Source: Mesorhizobium sp. M00.F.Ca.ET.216.01.1.1
Lineage (GTDB): Bacteria > Pseudomonadota > Alphaproteobacteria > Rhizobiales > Rhizobiaceae
Direction: 5' to 3'
Length of the DNA stretch: 64,000 nt
Assembly: GCF_004010325.2 (NCBI RefSeq)
Contig: NZ_SADR02000029.1
Coordinates: 16,984-80,983, forward strand
This document shows positions 8,115 through 16,766 of this stretch, piece after piece. The position numbers and the translations under genes are program-made. Position 1 is the first letter of the stretch; the number at the start of each line of letters is the position of its first letter. The notes below the pieces were generated by a model. It ran no database searches, was not told the DNA's origin, and was given only the letters and a program-made list of their open reading frames with translations.

Positions 8115-9544
8115 TCACTTCGCTTGATCGCAGCTGCGGACAAACGCTTATCGCGGCGCCGTCGTATGGAGGAAGGGATGTTCATCGCCTCGCGATATTT
8201 GGTGACGGTACGGCGAGCGACATCGATGCCGGTCTCCTTGAGTTGAGCAACGATGTCTTCGTCGGAATGTACCTTGTCGAGCGATTCTTCGGCTATGATT
8301 GCCTTGATCCGATGGCGGACAGCTTTGGCGGAGTGCGCGTCGCCGCCCTCGCAGGATGCGATTGGCGCAGCGAAAAAATACTTCAGCTCGAACACCCCGC
8401 GCGGAGTCAACATGTACCTGTTCGAAGTCACCCGGCTTACCGTCGACTCGTGCATGCCGATCTCGTCAGCGACATTTTTGAGACAGAGAGGCCGCAGATG
8501 GGCGGCGCCGTGTGTAAAAAAGGCATCCTGCTGGCGCACGATTTCGGTCGCAACCTTAAGGATCGTCTTAGCGCGCTGCTTGAGACTGCTGATCAGCCAG
8601 TTCCCTTTTTCCTGGCAATGGTCGAGAAACGCTTTGCCTTCCGGATTTTGCTTGGTCTGCTGCGAGATTTCGGCGACATAGGTGTGGTTGATCAACACTT
8701 TGGGCAGCGTGGCCGGATCAAGCTCCACCCGCCATCCACCTTCGGACTTGGGCATTACCCAGACGTCCGGTACGATGGTTTCCGGCGTCCCGGACTGGAA
8801 CCGGTCTCCAGGCTTGGGATCGAGCGCGCGGATTTCGTTCCTCATGTCGAGGAGATCCTCCTCGTCGACTCCGCAACGCTGCTTCAATCCCTGAAAATCC
8901 CCCCGTGCAAGCATCTCGAGATTGGCGACCAAAGCTGCCATAGCCGGGTCGAACCGGTCTTGCTGGCGCAGCTGAATCTCCAGGCATTCGCTGAGAGTTC
9001 GCGCAAAAATGCCCGGCGGATCAAATTGCTGCAAGATTCCGATGACCCGTTCCACATCAGCTTGCCGAACGTTTAACCTCCTGGCCAGATCGAAAAGGTT
9101 TACCTGAAGATAGCCAGTGTCCTCCAGATGGGCGGCGAGCTGTCCGGCAATCAGCCGCTCCTGGGGGGTGAACGGGGTGAGGGCGACCTGGCGGGCGACA
9201 TGGTCGTGCAATGTTTCGGTGTGGGCGGTAAACTCCTCGACGGCAGGTCGATCGTTGCCGCTACTGCGTTGCGACTTCCATTGCCCGCGCCCGCCAGACG
9301 GCCCGCCAATGGGCGATTCGCCGATTTCGCTTCTGCTTTGACTGCTCCGCTGATCCACCCCTGACAGCGGCGAATCGTCGTCAAACGGGTCAGGCTTCAA
9401 AACGGGGTTCTTCTCGAGTGCCTGCTGCACGAGCTGATGGAGTTCAGTATGCGTCAATCGCAGCAAGCGAATAGCTTCAATGGCTTGAGGCGATAAGACC
9501 ATACGTTGCTTCTGGCGTTGAAGCAGGCTTGCTGAGAGATGCAT
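8111..9544 (-). CDS. rpoN2: RNA polymerase sigma54 factor, symbiotic copy
   Basis: 477 residues with the full sigma54 layout. Region I is Gln- and Leu-rich (LQRQKQRMVLSPQAIEAIRLL) and contacts the enhancer-binding activator. An acidic Asp-rich stretch follows (PDPFDDDSPLSG), then the core-binding domain, the helix-turn-helix (IGMHESTVSRVTSNRY), and the RpoN box ARRTVTKYREAMNIPSSIRR near residue 445. It would recognise the -24/-12 promoters found in this window. It lies 69 bases behind prxS in the same direction, the arrangement known as prxS-rpoN2 in Rhizobium etli, and is presumably transcribed from the NifA-type promoter upstream of prxS. Confidence 0.95.
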   Translation of the reverse strand: MHLSASLLQRQKQRMVLSPQAIEAIRLLRLTHTELHQLVQQALEKNPVLKPDPFDDDSPLSGVDQRSSQSRSEIGESPIGGPSGGRGQWKSQRSSGNDRPAVEEFTAHTETLHDHVARQVALTPFTPQERLIAGQLAAHLEDTGYLQVNLFDLARRLNVRQADVERVIGILQQFDPPGIFARTLSECLEIQLRQQDRFDPAMAALVANLEMLARGDFQGLKQRCGVDEEDLLDMRNEIRALDPKPGDRFQSGTPETIVPDVWVMPKSEGGWRVELDPATLPKVLINHTYVAEISQQTKQNPEGKAFLDHCQEKGNWLISSLKQRAKTILKVATEIVRQQDAFFTHGAAHLRPLCLKNVADEIGMHESTVSRVTSNRYMLTPRGVFELKYFFAAPIASCEGGDAHSAKAVRHRIKAIIAEESLDKVHSDEDIVAQLKETGIDVARRTVTKYREAMNIPSSIRRRRDKRLSAAAIKRSD

Positions 9545-9613
9545 GTTGAACCGGTAATCTGCCGAGGAGGCTCTAGTGTGTGCTGGGGTTGTGTGAGACT
9601 TGCCACTTCTGGG

Positions 9614-10147
9614 TCATGCCGCCGCCTTCAGTTTGTCGAGAACGTTTTGCGGGGATGAAACGCCATAGGGGTCCGTCTCGCAGTTGTCACAGAAGCCTTC
9701 CTCCTCGAACCACTGCTCCACCACGCCATCGTCGATCAGAGCGGCGTATCGCCAGGAGCGCATGCCAAAGCCCAGATTGTCCTTCGCGACCAGCATGCCC
9801 ATCTTGCGCGTGAACTCGCCCGACCCGTCTGGGATCAGCTCGATCTTCTGCAGCCCCAAGGACTTTCCCCACGCATTCATGACGAAAGCATCGTTGACTG
9901 AGACGCAGTAGATCGCGTCAATTCGCAGTTCCAGAAATTGATCATAGAGTTTTTCGAAATCGGGCAGTTGGAAGGTCGAGCAGGTCGGGGTGAAGGCGCC
10001 AGGCAGCGAGAACAGGATAACGCGCTTGCCCCCGAAATAATCGTCGGAGGTCTTGTTCTCCCACCGATAAGGATTTGGCCCCCCGATCGACTCATCGCGA
10101 ACACGCGTGCGAAAGGTCACGAGAGGAACGTTCTTTCTATCGGTCAT
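9614..10147 (-). CDS. prxS: Peroxiredoxin of the Prx5/PrxS type
   Basis: 177 residues. The peroxidatic cysteine sits in LPGAFTPTCSTFQLP near residue 56, the standard Prx5-family motif PGAFTPxCS. The region VNDAFVMNAWGKSLG is also typical. A second pair, CDNC near residue 155, may serve as resolving cysteines. The enzyme reduces H2O2 and organic hydroperoxides and would protect bacteroids during microaerobic nitrogen fixation. Placement directly before rpoN2 matches the R. etli prxS-rpoN2 operon, which gives the gene name. The untranslated leader from the predicted promoter is long, about 260 bases. Confidence 0.93.
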   Translation of the reverse strand: MTDRKNVPLVTFRTRVRDESIGGPNPYRWENKTSDDYFGGKRVILFSLPGAFTPTCSTFQLPDFEKLYDQFLELRIDAIYCVSVNDAFVMNAWGKSLGLQKIELIPDGSGEFTRKMGMLVAKDNLGFGMRSWRYAALIDDGVVEQWFEEEGFCDNCETDPYGVSSPQNVLDKLKAAA

Positions 10148-10418
10148 TGATTTGCTCCCAGGCCAAAGTGGTACGGTGCATTTTTCGGTTAAACTGAAGC
10201 GGCATCGACTTCGGTGGACAGTTCCGGCAGCCTTTCGCCCTGGCGTGGTTGCCTCGGACCAGTCTTGTGCAAGACCGCCCCCGAGCAGGGACGTTTAACG
10301 GCGACGAGCTTCCAGTTTTCCGCGGGGACGGGGAATGTTTGCTCGCGTGCTTTATCGAGCTTTGAGAGGTAGGCATGGTCTCCAACCGTGGTTTTGACTG
10401 CGTTCTAGCGACCGGGTC

Positions 10419-10434
10419 GCAAGCGCCATGCCAA
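10419..10434 (-). promoter_or_regulatory. Sigma54 -24/-12 promoter of prxS-rpoN2
   Basis: Read on the minus strand the stretch is TTGGCATGGCGCTTGC. It has GG and GC ten bases apart and both TGGCA and TTGC intact. It faces prxS and has an exact NifA site about 130 bases upstream. Confidence 0.75.
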
Positions 10435-10562
10435 TTGACCCCATGCCTTGGGTTCACTTCGGTTTTTGCAGCAACTTTCGTGTTGTGCAGTAATGCCGGT
10501 CGATATTATTGCTCAAGCAGCACTGGAAATTGGGTGGGACTCCGTTCGGCAAACCCGGCCTT

Positions 10563-10578
10563 TGTCCGAAGCCGGACA
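10563..10578 (-). promoter_or_regulatory. NifA upstream activator site for prxS-rpoN2
   Basis: TGTCCGAAGCCGGACA is an exact TGT-N10-ACA with an almost fully palindromic centre (TGTCCG/CGGACA). It is positioned upstream of the minus-strand -24/-12 element. Confidence 0.7.
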
Positions 10579-10599
10579 CGAATGTCGGAAATTAGCCAA

Positions 10600-11139
10600 A
10601 CGCCAGGACCTGGGGCGGGTTTAAGAAACGTTGCCGTGGGCACCGTTCTTCAGCACAATTGCGCCACGCGAGCATGGCTCCCAGCGTCAATGCCGTGCAG
10701 CAGCGAGACGAAAGTCACTGCAGAATATCAACCTCTGCGAAGTCGTTGAGACCCAGCATGTGCGAGCCGTTCGAGCCGCAGATCAAGGCATGCTCGAGGA
10801 AGAGCTCGTGCTCTCGGCAGCAAGTGTTGCGACGTCTGACAAGGATCGTCGCGCTTCAAGGAAAAGAACCTGAATGGTGCACGGCTTGTGAAGGCCTGGC
10901 GCATGGAAATGGCTGGGCTGATCATCCTCCATGGCGGTTGGATGAAGAGCTGGCCCCTATCTCCCTCAGCTGCAACGGGGGGAGATAGGGCATGCCGGTC
11001 TATCGCGCTGGGTAACATTCCTCGGTGAGGCAATAAGGGGAGCAATTTCTCATTTCGGCCGACACGACCCAGCTCTCCTTTCATGCGCTGATTCCCCTAG
11101 GGAAATCGCGACTCCAGCCTTCCTATGCAGCGAATCGCG
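10600..11139. other. No recognisable gene
   Basis: About 540 bases between the prxS enhancer and a small repeat. Reading frames up to 118 residues exist on the minus strand, but they show no domain, no convincing start, and biased composition. I see nothing to annotate. Confidence 0.4.
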
Positions 11140-11210
11140 GTGCTGTCCGATGTCCGACAATGTCGGATGCGGATCGTAGCTGGGCTAGATCCGTCACTTT
11201 GCCTCGAATG
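11140..11210 (-). repeat. Short dispersed coding remnant, copy 1
   Basis: On the minus strand this encodes RGKVTDLAQLRSASDIVGHR. A second copy at 35460-35530 on the plus strand encodes RGKAIDLAQLRYASDVVGHR. Nucleotide differences concentrate at third codon positions, so both descend from a real protein, perhaps a transposase tail that I do not recognise. Confidence 0.5.
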
Positions 11211-11278
11211 GTTTCCCACTGGCCTAATATCTGCTTCGCCCCAAATGCGGCGACAGTTATCTCAGGAGGGAGCCAAAC

Positions 11279-11928
11279 CTGTGCGGCATCTGTGAATGGA
11301 TCGACTTCAATCGCGACCTCGGAGGTCCCGACGCGCGAAGAAGCTTGCCGATATGACGGCCACCATGGCGAACCGCGGTCCGGACGACGAGGGGACTTGG
11401 ATCGGCGGGCCTGCGGCGCTGGGACACCACCGCCTGGCAATCATCGATATCCATGGCGGCCGTCAGCCCGATGATGCTCCAGGAGGATGGCCGACCTGAC
11501 TTGGTGCTCGTCTACACGGGTGAGACTTACAACTACCGCGAGCTGCGTCAACAGCTGGCCGGCCTAGGCCATCGCATGAACACGAGCAGTGACACCGAGG
11601 TGGCGCTGCACCGCGCCCGCGGGTGGGGCTCTTCGGCGGGTACACTTTTTTCACGAAATCCGTGAATGTTTCTCGCGACATCATCCCGCAATCGGTGGTG
11701 CAGCGGGTGAAGAGCCCGTATCCGGCTATCCAGGATGCCGCCTACGACAAAATGCTACGTACGCGGTTCACTGCGGTGCTGGACGACCCTAGTGCGGCAG
11801 TGGCACCGCTGTTGTCCGTCGACAGGTCCCGCGCTTTGCTCGGTGCGACCAACAACCTTAAGGGGCTAGGGCGTATCCTGACCCTGCAAGATCTCCTCGC
11901 CGACTATAAGGTGCGCCTCACGATCTGA
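11279..11928 (+). pseudogene. Asparagine synthase (AsnB-type) remnant
   Basis: The N-terminal class II glutaminase domain is readable across shifted frames: CGICEW right after the start, then MANRGPDDEGTW, ALGHHRLAIIDI, and YTGETYNYRELRQQL with SDTEV. The ATG that should precede the nucleophilic Cys is now CTG at 11279, although AGGAGG still stands 8 bases upstream. The synthase domain is missing, and near 11640 the text jumps to the C-terminus (VVQRVKSPYPAIQDAAYDKML to LLADYKVRL). Frameshifts, start loss and a large internal deletion make it non-functional. Confidence 0.85.
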
Positions 11929-12096
11929 GACGATGGGACAGGATGGCCAAGGAGGTGCGCCGTCTTGCATGCCCCGCCAGCGAGGCGAACCCTCTTGGCT
12001 ACGCGCGCCACCAGAGACGCTCCATATCGTCAGGCCCGCGTCTCATGCTCAGATGAGCCGGTATTTGGCTCTCTCATCAGCGAACCGAGAGAGCCC

Positions 12097-12330
12097 ATGC
12101 CAAGACGGAAGCAAGCAAGACGAACGAGCGTCAGATACCCTGCGCCTGACCCATAAACAGGGCAGTCCGGTGGGCGAGGTGGCAGAGCAACTGAGGTTCG
12201 GCAAGACCTCGGTTTCCACCTATTTCTGCGGGCGCTGGAGGCGGGCTGTCGTGCTGGCCCTGCATGCGGCTTTGACGACGATGCGATGTTGAAACACCGT
12301 CTGTTGCGCCGAATCGGCCGTCGGCCACAC
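12097..12330 (+). pseudogene. IS21-family istA N-terminal remnant
   Basis: From ATG 12097 the text matches the start of IstA transposases with frame changes: MPRRKQARR, then LRLTHKQGSPVGEVAEQL, FGKTSVSTY and GFDDDAMLKHRL. This is the helix-turn-helix region that binds IS21 ends. Only about 75 codons remain. A larger IS21 remnant lies at 60.9-62.6 kb on the other strand. Confidence 0.7.
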
Positions 12331-12500
12331 GTTGGGTCGTCATCAGGTTCTCGACAGCTTCCCGGTGTCAAATCCAAACCGTGGTCGGCGATCCCCACCA
12401 AGGTGGGAAGGCAGCGCTGACACAGCCGAACGTCGATCAAGTCACGATCAACGATTGCCTCATGTCACATGCCCTGCGGGACTGAAAAACGGAGAAGAAC

Positions 12501-13697
12501 ATGTGCGATGCAAAACTGAAGACCGTGCTTTCGCTTTTTTCGCCGGTGGCCAGCAAATTAGATGCTCTCTCGTCCAACGGACCAGCGACGGATGCAAATT
12601 GCGTTAAGCTAAATACGAACGAGAACCCGTTTCCGTTGCCGAAGAGCGTAATGCAAAGTGCAATTGCTGCGATCGAACACCAGTATCTTTATCCGGAAGA
12701 CGACAATCTCAGCTTAAGGGCAGCTGCCTCCGACACTTACGGATTTTCCAAAGATCAGGTGATTGCCGGCAACGGTTCGTCGGAACTGCTCGGACTCATC
12801 TACAGAGCTTTCCTCGCCCCAGGAGATAGAGTGGCGATGCTGTCGCCCGGATTTTCGTTCAACCGTAAACTTGCCATGTTGCAGGGTGCTGAGTTTCTCG
12901 AAATCGCATCGAGCGAAGCTCATCCCCTGCCGATAGAAAAACTGCTGTCCGGCCCCGCAAAAGACGCGAAGTTCATTCTGTTGGCTAATCCGAACAATCC
13001 GACCGGAACATTCGTGCCGGTGGCCGAAATCGAACGCCTTGTGGAGCAAGCAGATCGCTTGATCGTCTTGGATGAGGCCTACGTTGACTTCGCACCCGAC
13101 CATGCCCTGCGCCTCGTCAATAGGCATCCGAATCTTTTGATCTTGAGGACTTTTTCAAAGAGCTATGCTGCCGCTGGCGTGCGAGTCGGCTTCGGTTTCG
13201 GTCACCCAGAAATCATTGGCAGGCTGCGCAACATCCAGAATGTCTTCAACATGAACGTGATCGGGCAGGCGGTCGGGAAAAGCATTCTTGCGCATCGCCA
13301 CGCCTACGAAGAGAACCACAGGCACATCAAGCATGAACGACAGCGAGTGACCCTGGCGCTGTTGCAACTTGGCTTTTCAGTAACACCCTCCCACGCAAAC
13401 TTTTTGCTGGCCCGTGTGCCGGCGGGACAGGAGGGCTCATGCTGGCAAGCCGCGTTGAAAGAGCAGAAGATCCTCATCGCCAGCTTTCCTGACATAGATT
13501 TGAAGAACTGCATTCGCGTCAGCATTGGCACCACAGAGCAGATGGACAAATTCCTTGCTGCCGCCAAAAACGTTTGTATGAACGTTAAGAGGAATCGCGG
13601 TATGCACAAGCATGAAGTCAATTCACATTGCTTTGGAAATGTATCAAGTAATAAGTGTCGATGTGTTGTGAGTTATGATGTTTCCAATAGTGGATAA
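12501..13697 (+). CDS. HisC-like PLP-dependent aminotransferase
   Basis: 398 residues of the histidinol-phosphate aminotransferase family (fold type I). Visible marks are KLNTNENPFPLP near residue 37, the PLP ring contact NPNNPTG near residue 155, DEAYVDF near residue 190, and the Schiff-base lysine in RTFSKSYAAAGVRVGFG near residue 220. The last 30 residues (NRGMHKHEVNS onward) run past the usual C-terminus and look like a late read-through extension. GGAGAAGAAC precedes the ATG. A luciferase-like gene follows 27 bases later, so the two probably form an operon for a specialised pathway; the housekeeping hisC would be elsewhere. Confidence 0.88.
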   Translation: MCDAKLKTVLSLFSPVASKLDALSSNGPATDANCVKLNTNENPFPLPKSVMQSAIAAIEHQYLYPEDDNLSLRAAASDTYGFSKDQVIAGNGSSELLGLIYRAFLAPGDRVAMLSPGFSFNRKLAMLQGAEFLEIASSEAHPLPIEKLLSGPAKDAKFILLANPNNPTGTFVPVAEIERLVEQADRLIVLDEAYVDFAPDHALRLVNRHPNLLILRTFSKSYAAAGVRVGFGFGHPEIIGRLRNIQNVFNMNVIGQAVGKSILAHRHAYEENHRHIKHERQRVTLALLQLGFSVTPSHANFLLARVPAGQEGSCWQAALKEQKILIASFPDIDLKNCIRVSIGTTEQMDKFLAAAKNVCMNVKRNRGMHKHEVNSHCFGNVSSNKCRCVVSYDVSNSG

Positions 13698-13724
13698 ATC
13701 ATAGGTAATTTGGAGAATAATTAA

Positions 13725-14759
13725 TTGAAGAAAATTTTCGCTTCGGGCCTGACCTTCGGCATCTTCGATCATCTGGACGAAAACGGCGATGACATCGCCC
13801 AACAATATGCAGATCGGCTGAGCCTAGCAGAAGCGTGCGATGGCTATGGCTTTTATGCGTATCATCTCGCAGAGCACCACTGTACGCCGCATGGCAGAGG
13901 TCCATCACCGAATTTGTTCTTAGCGAGCGTCGCCCAGCGAACCCGCAGTCTTCGTGTTGGTCCCATGGTAATGCTACTTGCGCTCTATCATCCGCTGCGT
14001 GCCTTCGAGGAGATCTGCATGCTTGATCAGTTGAGCGGCGGCAGGCTTGAACTCGGCATAGGGCGCGGCTCTGCTCCGACTGAATTGGGATACTTCGGGG
14101 TTGCTGTAGAAGCAGCACCAGAACAGTATGCGGAGGCCAGCGAGATTCTCATCAATGCGATGAAAGGCGGGACGCTTTCTTATCAGGGCCGCCACTTTGA
14201 GTTGAAAGACGTTCCGCTGACGTTGAGACCTCACCAATATCCCCATCCGCCGACATGGATCGCCACCAATCGACCCGAGCCGGCTAGCTGGGCCGCCGCG
14301 AATGGGGCAAACATCGCCTGCGTCGGACCTTCCACTTCTGTTCGCAGCGTTACCGACGCGTTCCGCGCCGCCCGAATTCACGATGCTGACATTGGCCACC
14401 AAGCGCCATTTCTTGGATTGCTCCGAATGGTGGTGATAGAGCGTTCTGAAACAGATGCGTATTTGCTCGCAGCACCTGCCTATGAACGATGGCTCAAGAG
14501 CTTCAAATTTCTATACGAACTAAATGCCATTCCCACTCCACCAAACTTGCCTCTGAACTTCGATGCAGCAATTGAAAGTGAATTGTGCGTCGTGGGAACG
14601 GCAGCTTCTGTCCGAAAAGCTCTCCTTGATCAGTTGGAAGAGGCAGGTGCTAATTATCTTCTGTGTCAACTGGCATTTGGGGATTTGCCGCTGGATGCGT
14701 CCCTATACACCGCATCGACCATTCGATCCGAAATCATGGCTCGAGTTGGCGCATCGTGA
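13725..14759 (+). CDS. Luciferase-like flavin-dependent monooxygenase, second copy
   Basis: 344 residues from a TTG start, preceded by TTGGAGAAT. Typical LLM text includes GFYAYHLAEHHCTPHG, LFLASVAQRTRSLRVGPMV and LSGGRLELGIGRG. It is only distantly related to the enzyme at 6449-7501. It sits 27 bases behind the HisC-like gene in lower-GC DNA, suggesting that the pair arrived together. An FMN-dependent hydroxylation or oxidative cleavage of the aminotransferase product is a reasonable guess; the substrate is unknown. Confidence 0.88.
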   Translation: MKKIFASGLTFGIFDHLDENGDDIAQQYADRLSLAEACDGYGFYAYHLAEHHCTPHGRGPSPNLFLASVAQRTRSLRVGPMVMLLALYHPLRAFEEICMLDQLSGGRLELGIGRGSAPTELGYFGVAVEAAPEQYAEASEILINAMKGGTLSYQGRHFELKDVPLTLRPHQYPHPPTWIATNRPEPASWAAANGANIACVGPSTSVRSVTDAFRAARIHDADIGHQAPFLGLLRMVVIERSETDAYLLAAPAYERWLKSFKFLYELNAIPTPPNLPLNFDAAIESELCVVGTAASVRKALLDQLEEAGANYLLCQLAFGDLPLDASLYTASTIRSEIMARVGAS

Positions 14760-14854
14760 AATCCGTTGCGTGATTGGAGGAGCAGCGGCAGCGCTGCTCC
14801 TCATTCCGAAACGGTTGTGGGGGCCGAACCTCTTGTGTCAGGCGTAAACCACTA

Positions 14855-15440
14855 GAGCACGTCCTGTTTGATCCAGTTCATATCCTGCGGCTTTGAAGTA
14901 GTTGGCACATTCGGCTGGGGTGAAGAGGTCGACGACCGCGCCGACGCGTCTCATAGAGCCTTGATGGTTCTCTCGGCTTTGCTCGCAGCAGCGCCTTAAG
15001 TTTGGCGAAGGCGTTCTCAATCGGATTGAAGTCGGGACTGTAGGGCGGCAGGTAGAGCAGGCTCGCGCCCGCGGCCTCAATCGCGTCGCGCACGCCGGCG
15101 GCCTTGTGGGCGGGCAGGTCGCCCATGACGACTACGTCGCCCCGCGACAATGTCGGTGAAGGCCTTGGTCTTCCAGTGGCATGTGGCACGCCGGCCTGGC
15201 AGCGCTCGCCGCGCAGGGTTCTCCAGGCGGATGTCGCCAATGTCAAATTTGCTGGCATCCATGCCGCCATCGCTTTCTGGTTCCAGATCGAAAAATCGCC
15301 GAATGGAACCAGCGCATCAACCTGCGCCTCAAGGAGCTCACTGCCACTTTCGGTCGGCGGGGTGTGCCGCCCCACAAATAGAACATCAATTGTCGTGCCA
15401 ACCGCGCAAGCGAAGGCCAGAAAGCCAACCTGTGTTTCTA
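14855..15440 (-). pseudogene. IS630-family transposase remnant
   Basis: The minus strand keeps the DDE half of an IS630 transposase: RGDVVVMGDLPAHKAAGVRD, then LLYLPPYSPDFNPIENAFAKLK, the most diagnostic motif. After a frameshift near 15000 the terminus reads FTPAECANYFKAAGYELDQ. The N-terminal third is missing and the core is out of frame with the tail, so it is dead. Confidence 0.85.
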
Positions 15441-15711
15441 CGGCTTAATTGAGAGGCAGCCGATGTCGGCCGAACATCACCTTGTCTCGAAGTCGACGAA
15501 TCCGACAGCAGGTTGCGAAAGTGCGCGCGACGCGAACAAACTGCTGAAGCGCTCAACTCTTATTGATCACGCGTGTTGGACGCGAACCATTCTCGTTCCA
15601 ATCGGGCTGAGCGCAAATTCTCCCGGTTCACAAAATTGCGTTGCTGGAGTAGTGGGGGCGCAGAGAAATCTCCGGTCGCAGCCTTACCCGGTCAAAACAA
15701 GGATACCAATG

Positions 15712-16410
15712 ATGAAGACTCTCGCCGTCTGCTCTGGCGGATTGGACTCCGTTTCCCTTGCTCACATGGTGGCAGCGGAGCATGAACTCACCGGCCTTCT
15801 ATCTTTCGACTATGGCCAACGGCACAGGAAGGAATTGGGCTTCGCCGCTCTTTGCGCGGAGCGACTGAAGGTCCCGCACCAGATCATCGACCTCCGCGAA
15901 ATTGGCCGTGGCCTTTCCGGCTCAGCGCTCACCGACAGTGTCGACGTGCCGGACGGCCATTACGCCGAAGATACTATGAAGATTACGGTGGTGCCGAACC
16001 GCAATGCCATCATGTTTGCAATCGCCTTCGGGCTGGCCGCCACGCATAAGGCAGAAGCGGTGGCGGCGGCCGTGCATGGTGGGGATCATTTCATCTATCC
16101 AGATTGCCGTCCGGCCTTCATCGAAGCTTTCCAGACAATGCAAGACCGCGCGCTCGACGGCTATGCGCAGATACGCCTCTATGCACCGTACGTGAACCTC
16201 GGAAAAGCTGACATTGTGGCGGATGGCGCAAGATACGGCACCCCGTTTGCCGAGACCTGGTCCTGTTACAAGGGCGGCGTGCGTCACTGCGGGCGATGCG
16301 GGACCTGCGTCGAGCGGCGCGAAGCGTTCCATCTCGCCGGGCACGCTGATCCCACCGACTACGAGGACGCCGATTTCTGGCTCGAGGCACTCCGCAGGAG
16401 GCGCGCGTAA
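15712..16410 (+). CDS. queC: 7-cyano-7-deazaguanine (preQ0) synthase QueC
   Basis: 232 residues from ATG 15712; the adjacent ATG at 15709 is equally possible, with AAGGA 6 bases upstream. The PP-loop motif that binds ATP is CSGGLDSVSLAHM at residue 6. The C-terminal zinc site is CYKGGVRHCGRCGTC, with an added Cys from VERREAF upstream of the end. QueC converts carboxy-deazaguanine to preQ0. Its stop overlaps the queD start. With queD and queE it forms the three-enzyme block from dihydroneopterin triphosphate (through FolE, not here) to preQ0. A fragment of a second queC is at 41055-41159. Confidence 0.95.
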   Translation: MKTLAVCSGGLDSVSLAHMVAAEHELTGLLSFDYGQRHRKELGFAALCAERLKVPHQIIDLREIGRGLSGSALTDSVDVPDGHYAEDTMKITVVPNRNAIMFAIAFGLAATHKAEAVAAAVHGGDHFIYPDCRPAFIEAFQTMQDRALDGYAQIRLYAPYVNLGKADIVADGARYGTPFAETWSCYKGGVRHCGRCGTCVERREAFHLAGHADPTDYEDADFWLEALRRRRA

Positions 16411-16766
16411 TGTTCCACATCAGCAAGGAATTCCACTTCTCGGCCTCGCATCAGCTCACCTCCTTGCCCCCCAACCATCAATGTGCGCGCCTGCACGGGC
16501 ATAACTATATCGTCGTAGTGGAGCTATCGGCCAAGGAACTGGACGCCCGCGGCTTCGTGCGCGACTATCACGATCTGGCGCCGCTCAAACGCTATATTGA
16601 CGAGAGCTTCGACCATCGGCACCTCAACGACGTGCTGGGACATGAGAAAGTCACGGCGGAATGCCTGGCCAGACATTTCTATGAATGGTGCAAGGCACGT
16701 CTGCCGCAGACCACGGCCGTGCGCGTTAGCGAAACACCGAAAACTTGGGCGGAATACCGTCCGTGA
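16410..16766 (+). CDS. queD: 6-carboxytetrahydropterin synthase QueD
   Basis: 118 residues of the PTPS fold. The zinc-binding histidines are visible as FSASHQL and CARLHGHNY, and the catalytic Cys precedes the second histidine pair. FDHRHLND and ETPKTWAEY near the end are standard. It makes 6-carboxytetrahydropterin, the second step of preQ0 synthesis. It overlaps queC by one base and queE by a few bases, so the three genes are translationally coupled. Confidence 0.95.
   Translation: MFHISKEFHFSASHQLTSLPPNHQCARLHGHNYIVVVELSAKELDARGFVRDYHDLAPLKRYIDESFDHRHLNDVLGHEKVTAECLARHFYEWCKARLPQTTAVRVSETPKTWAEYRP

Noticed and set aside
10271..10284. Alternative -24/-12 for prxS (GGGGGCGGTCTTGC on the minus strand)
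   Set aside because: The -24 half lacks GGCAC; the element at 10419-10434 fits much better and is closer to the NifA site.
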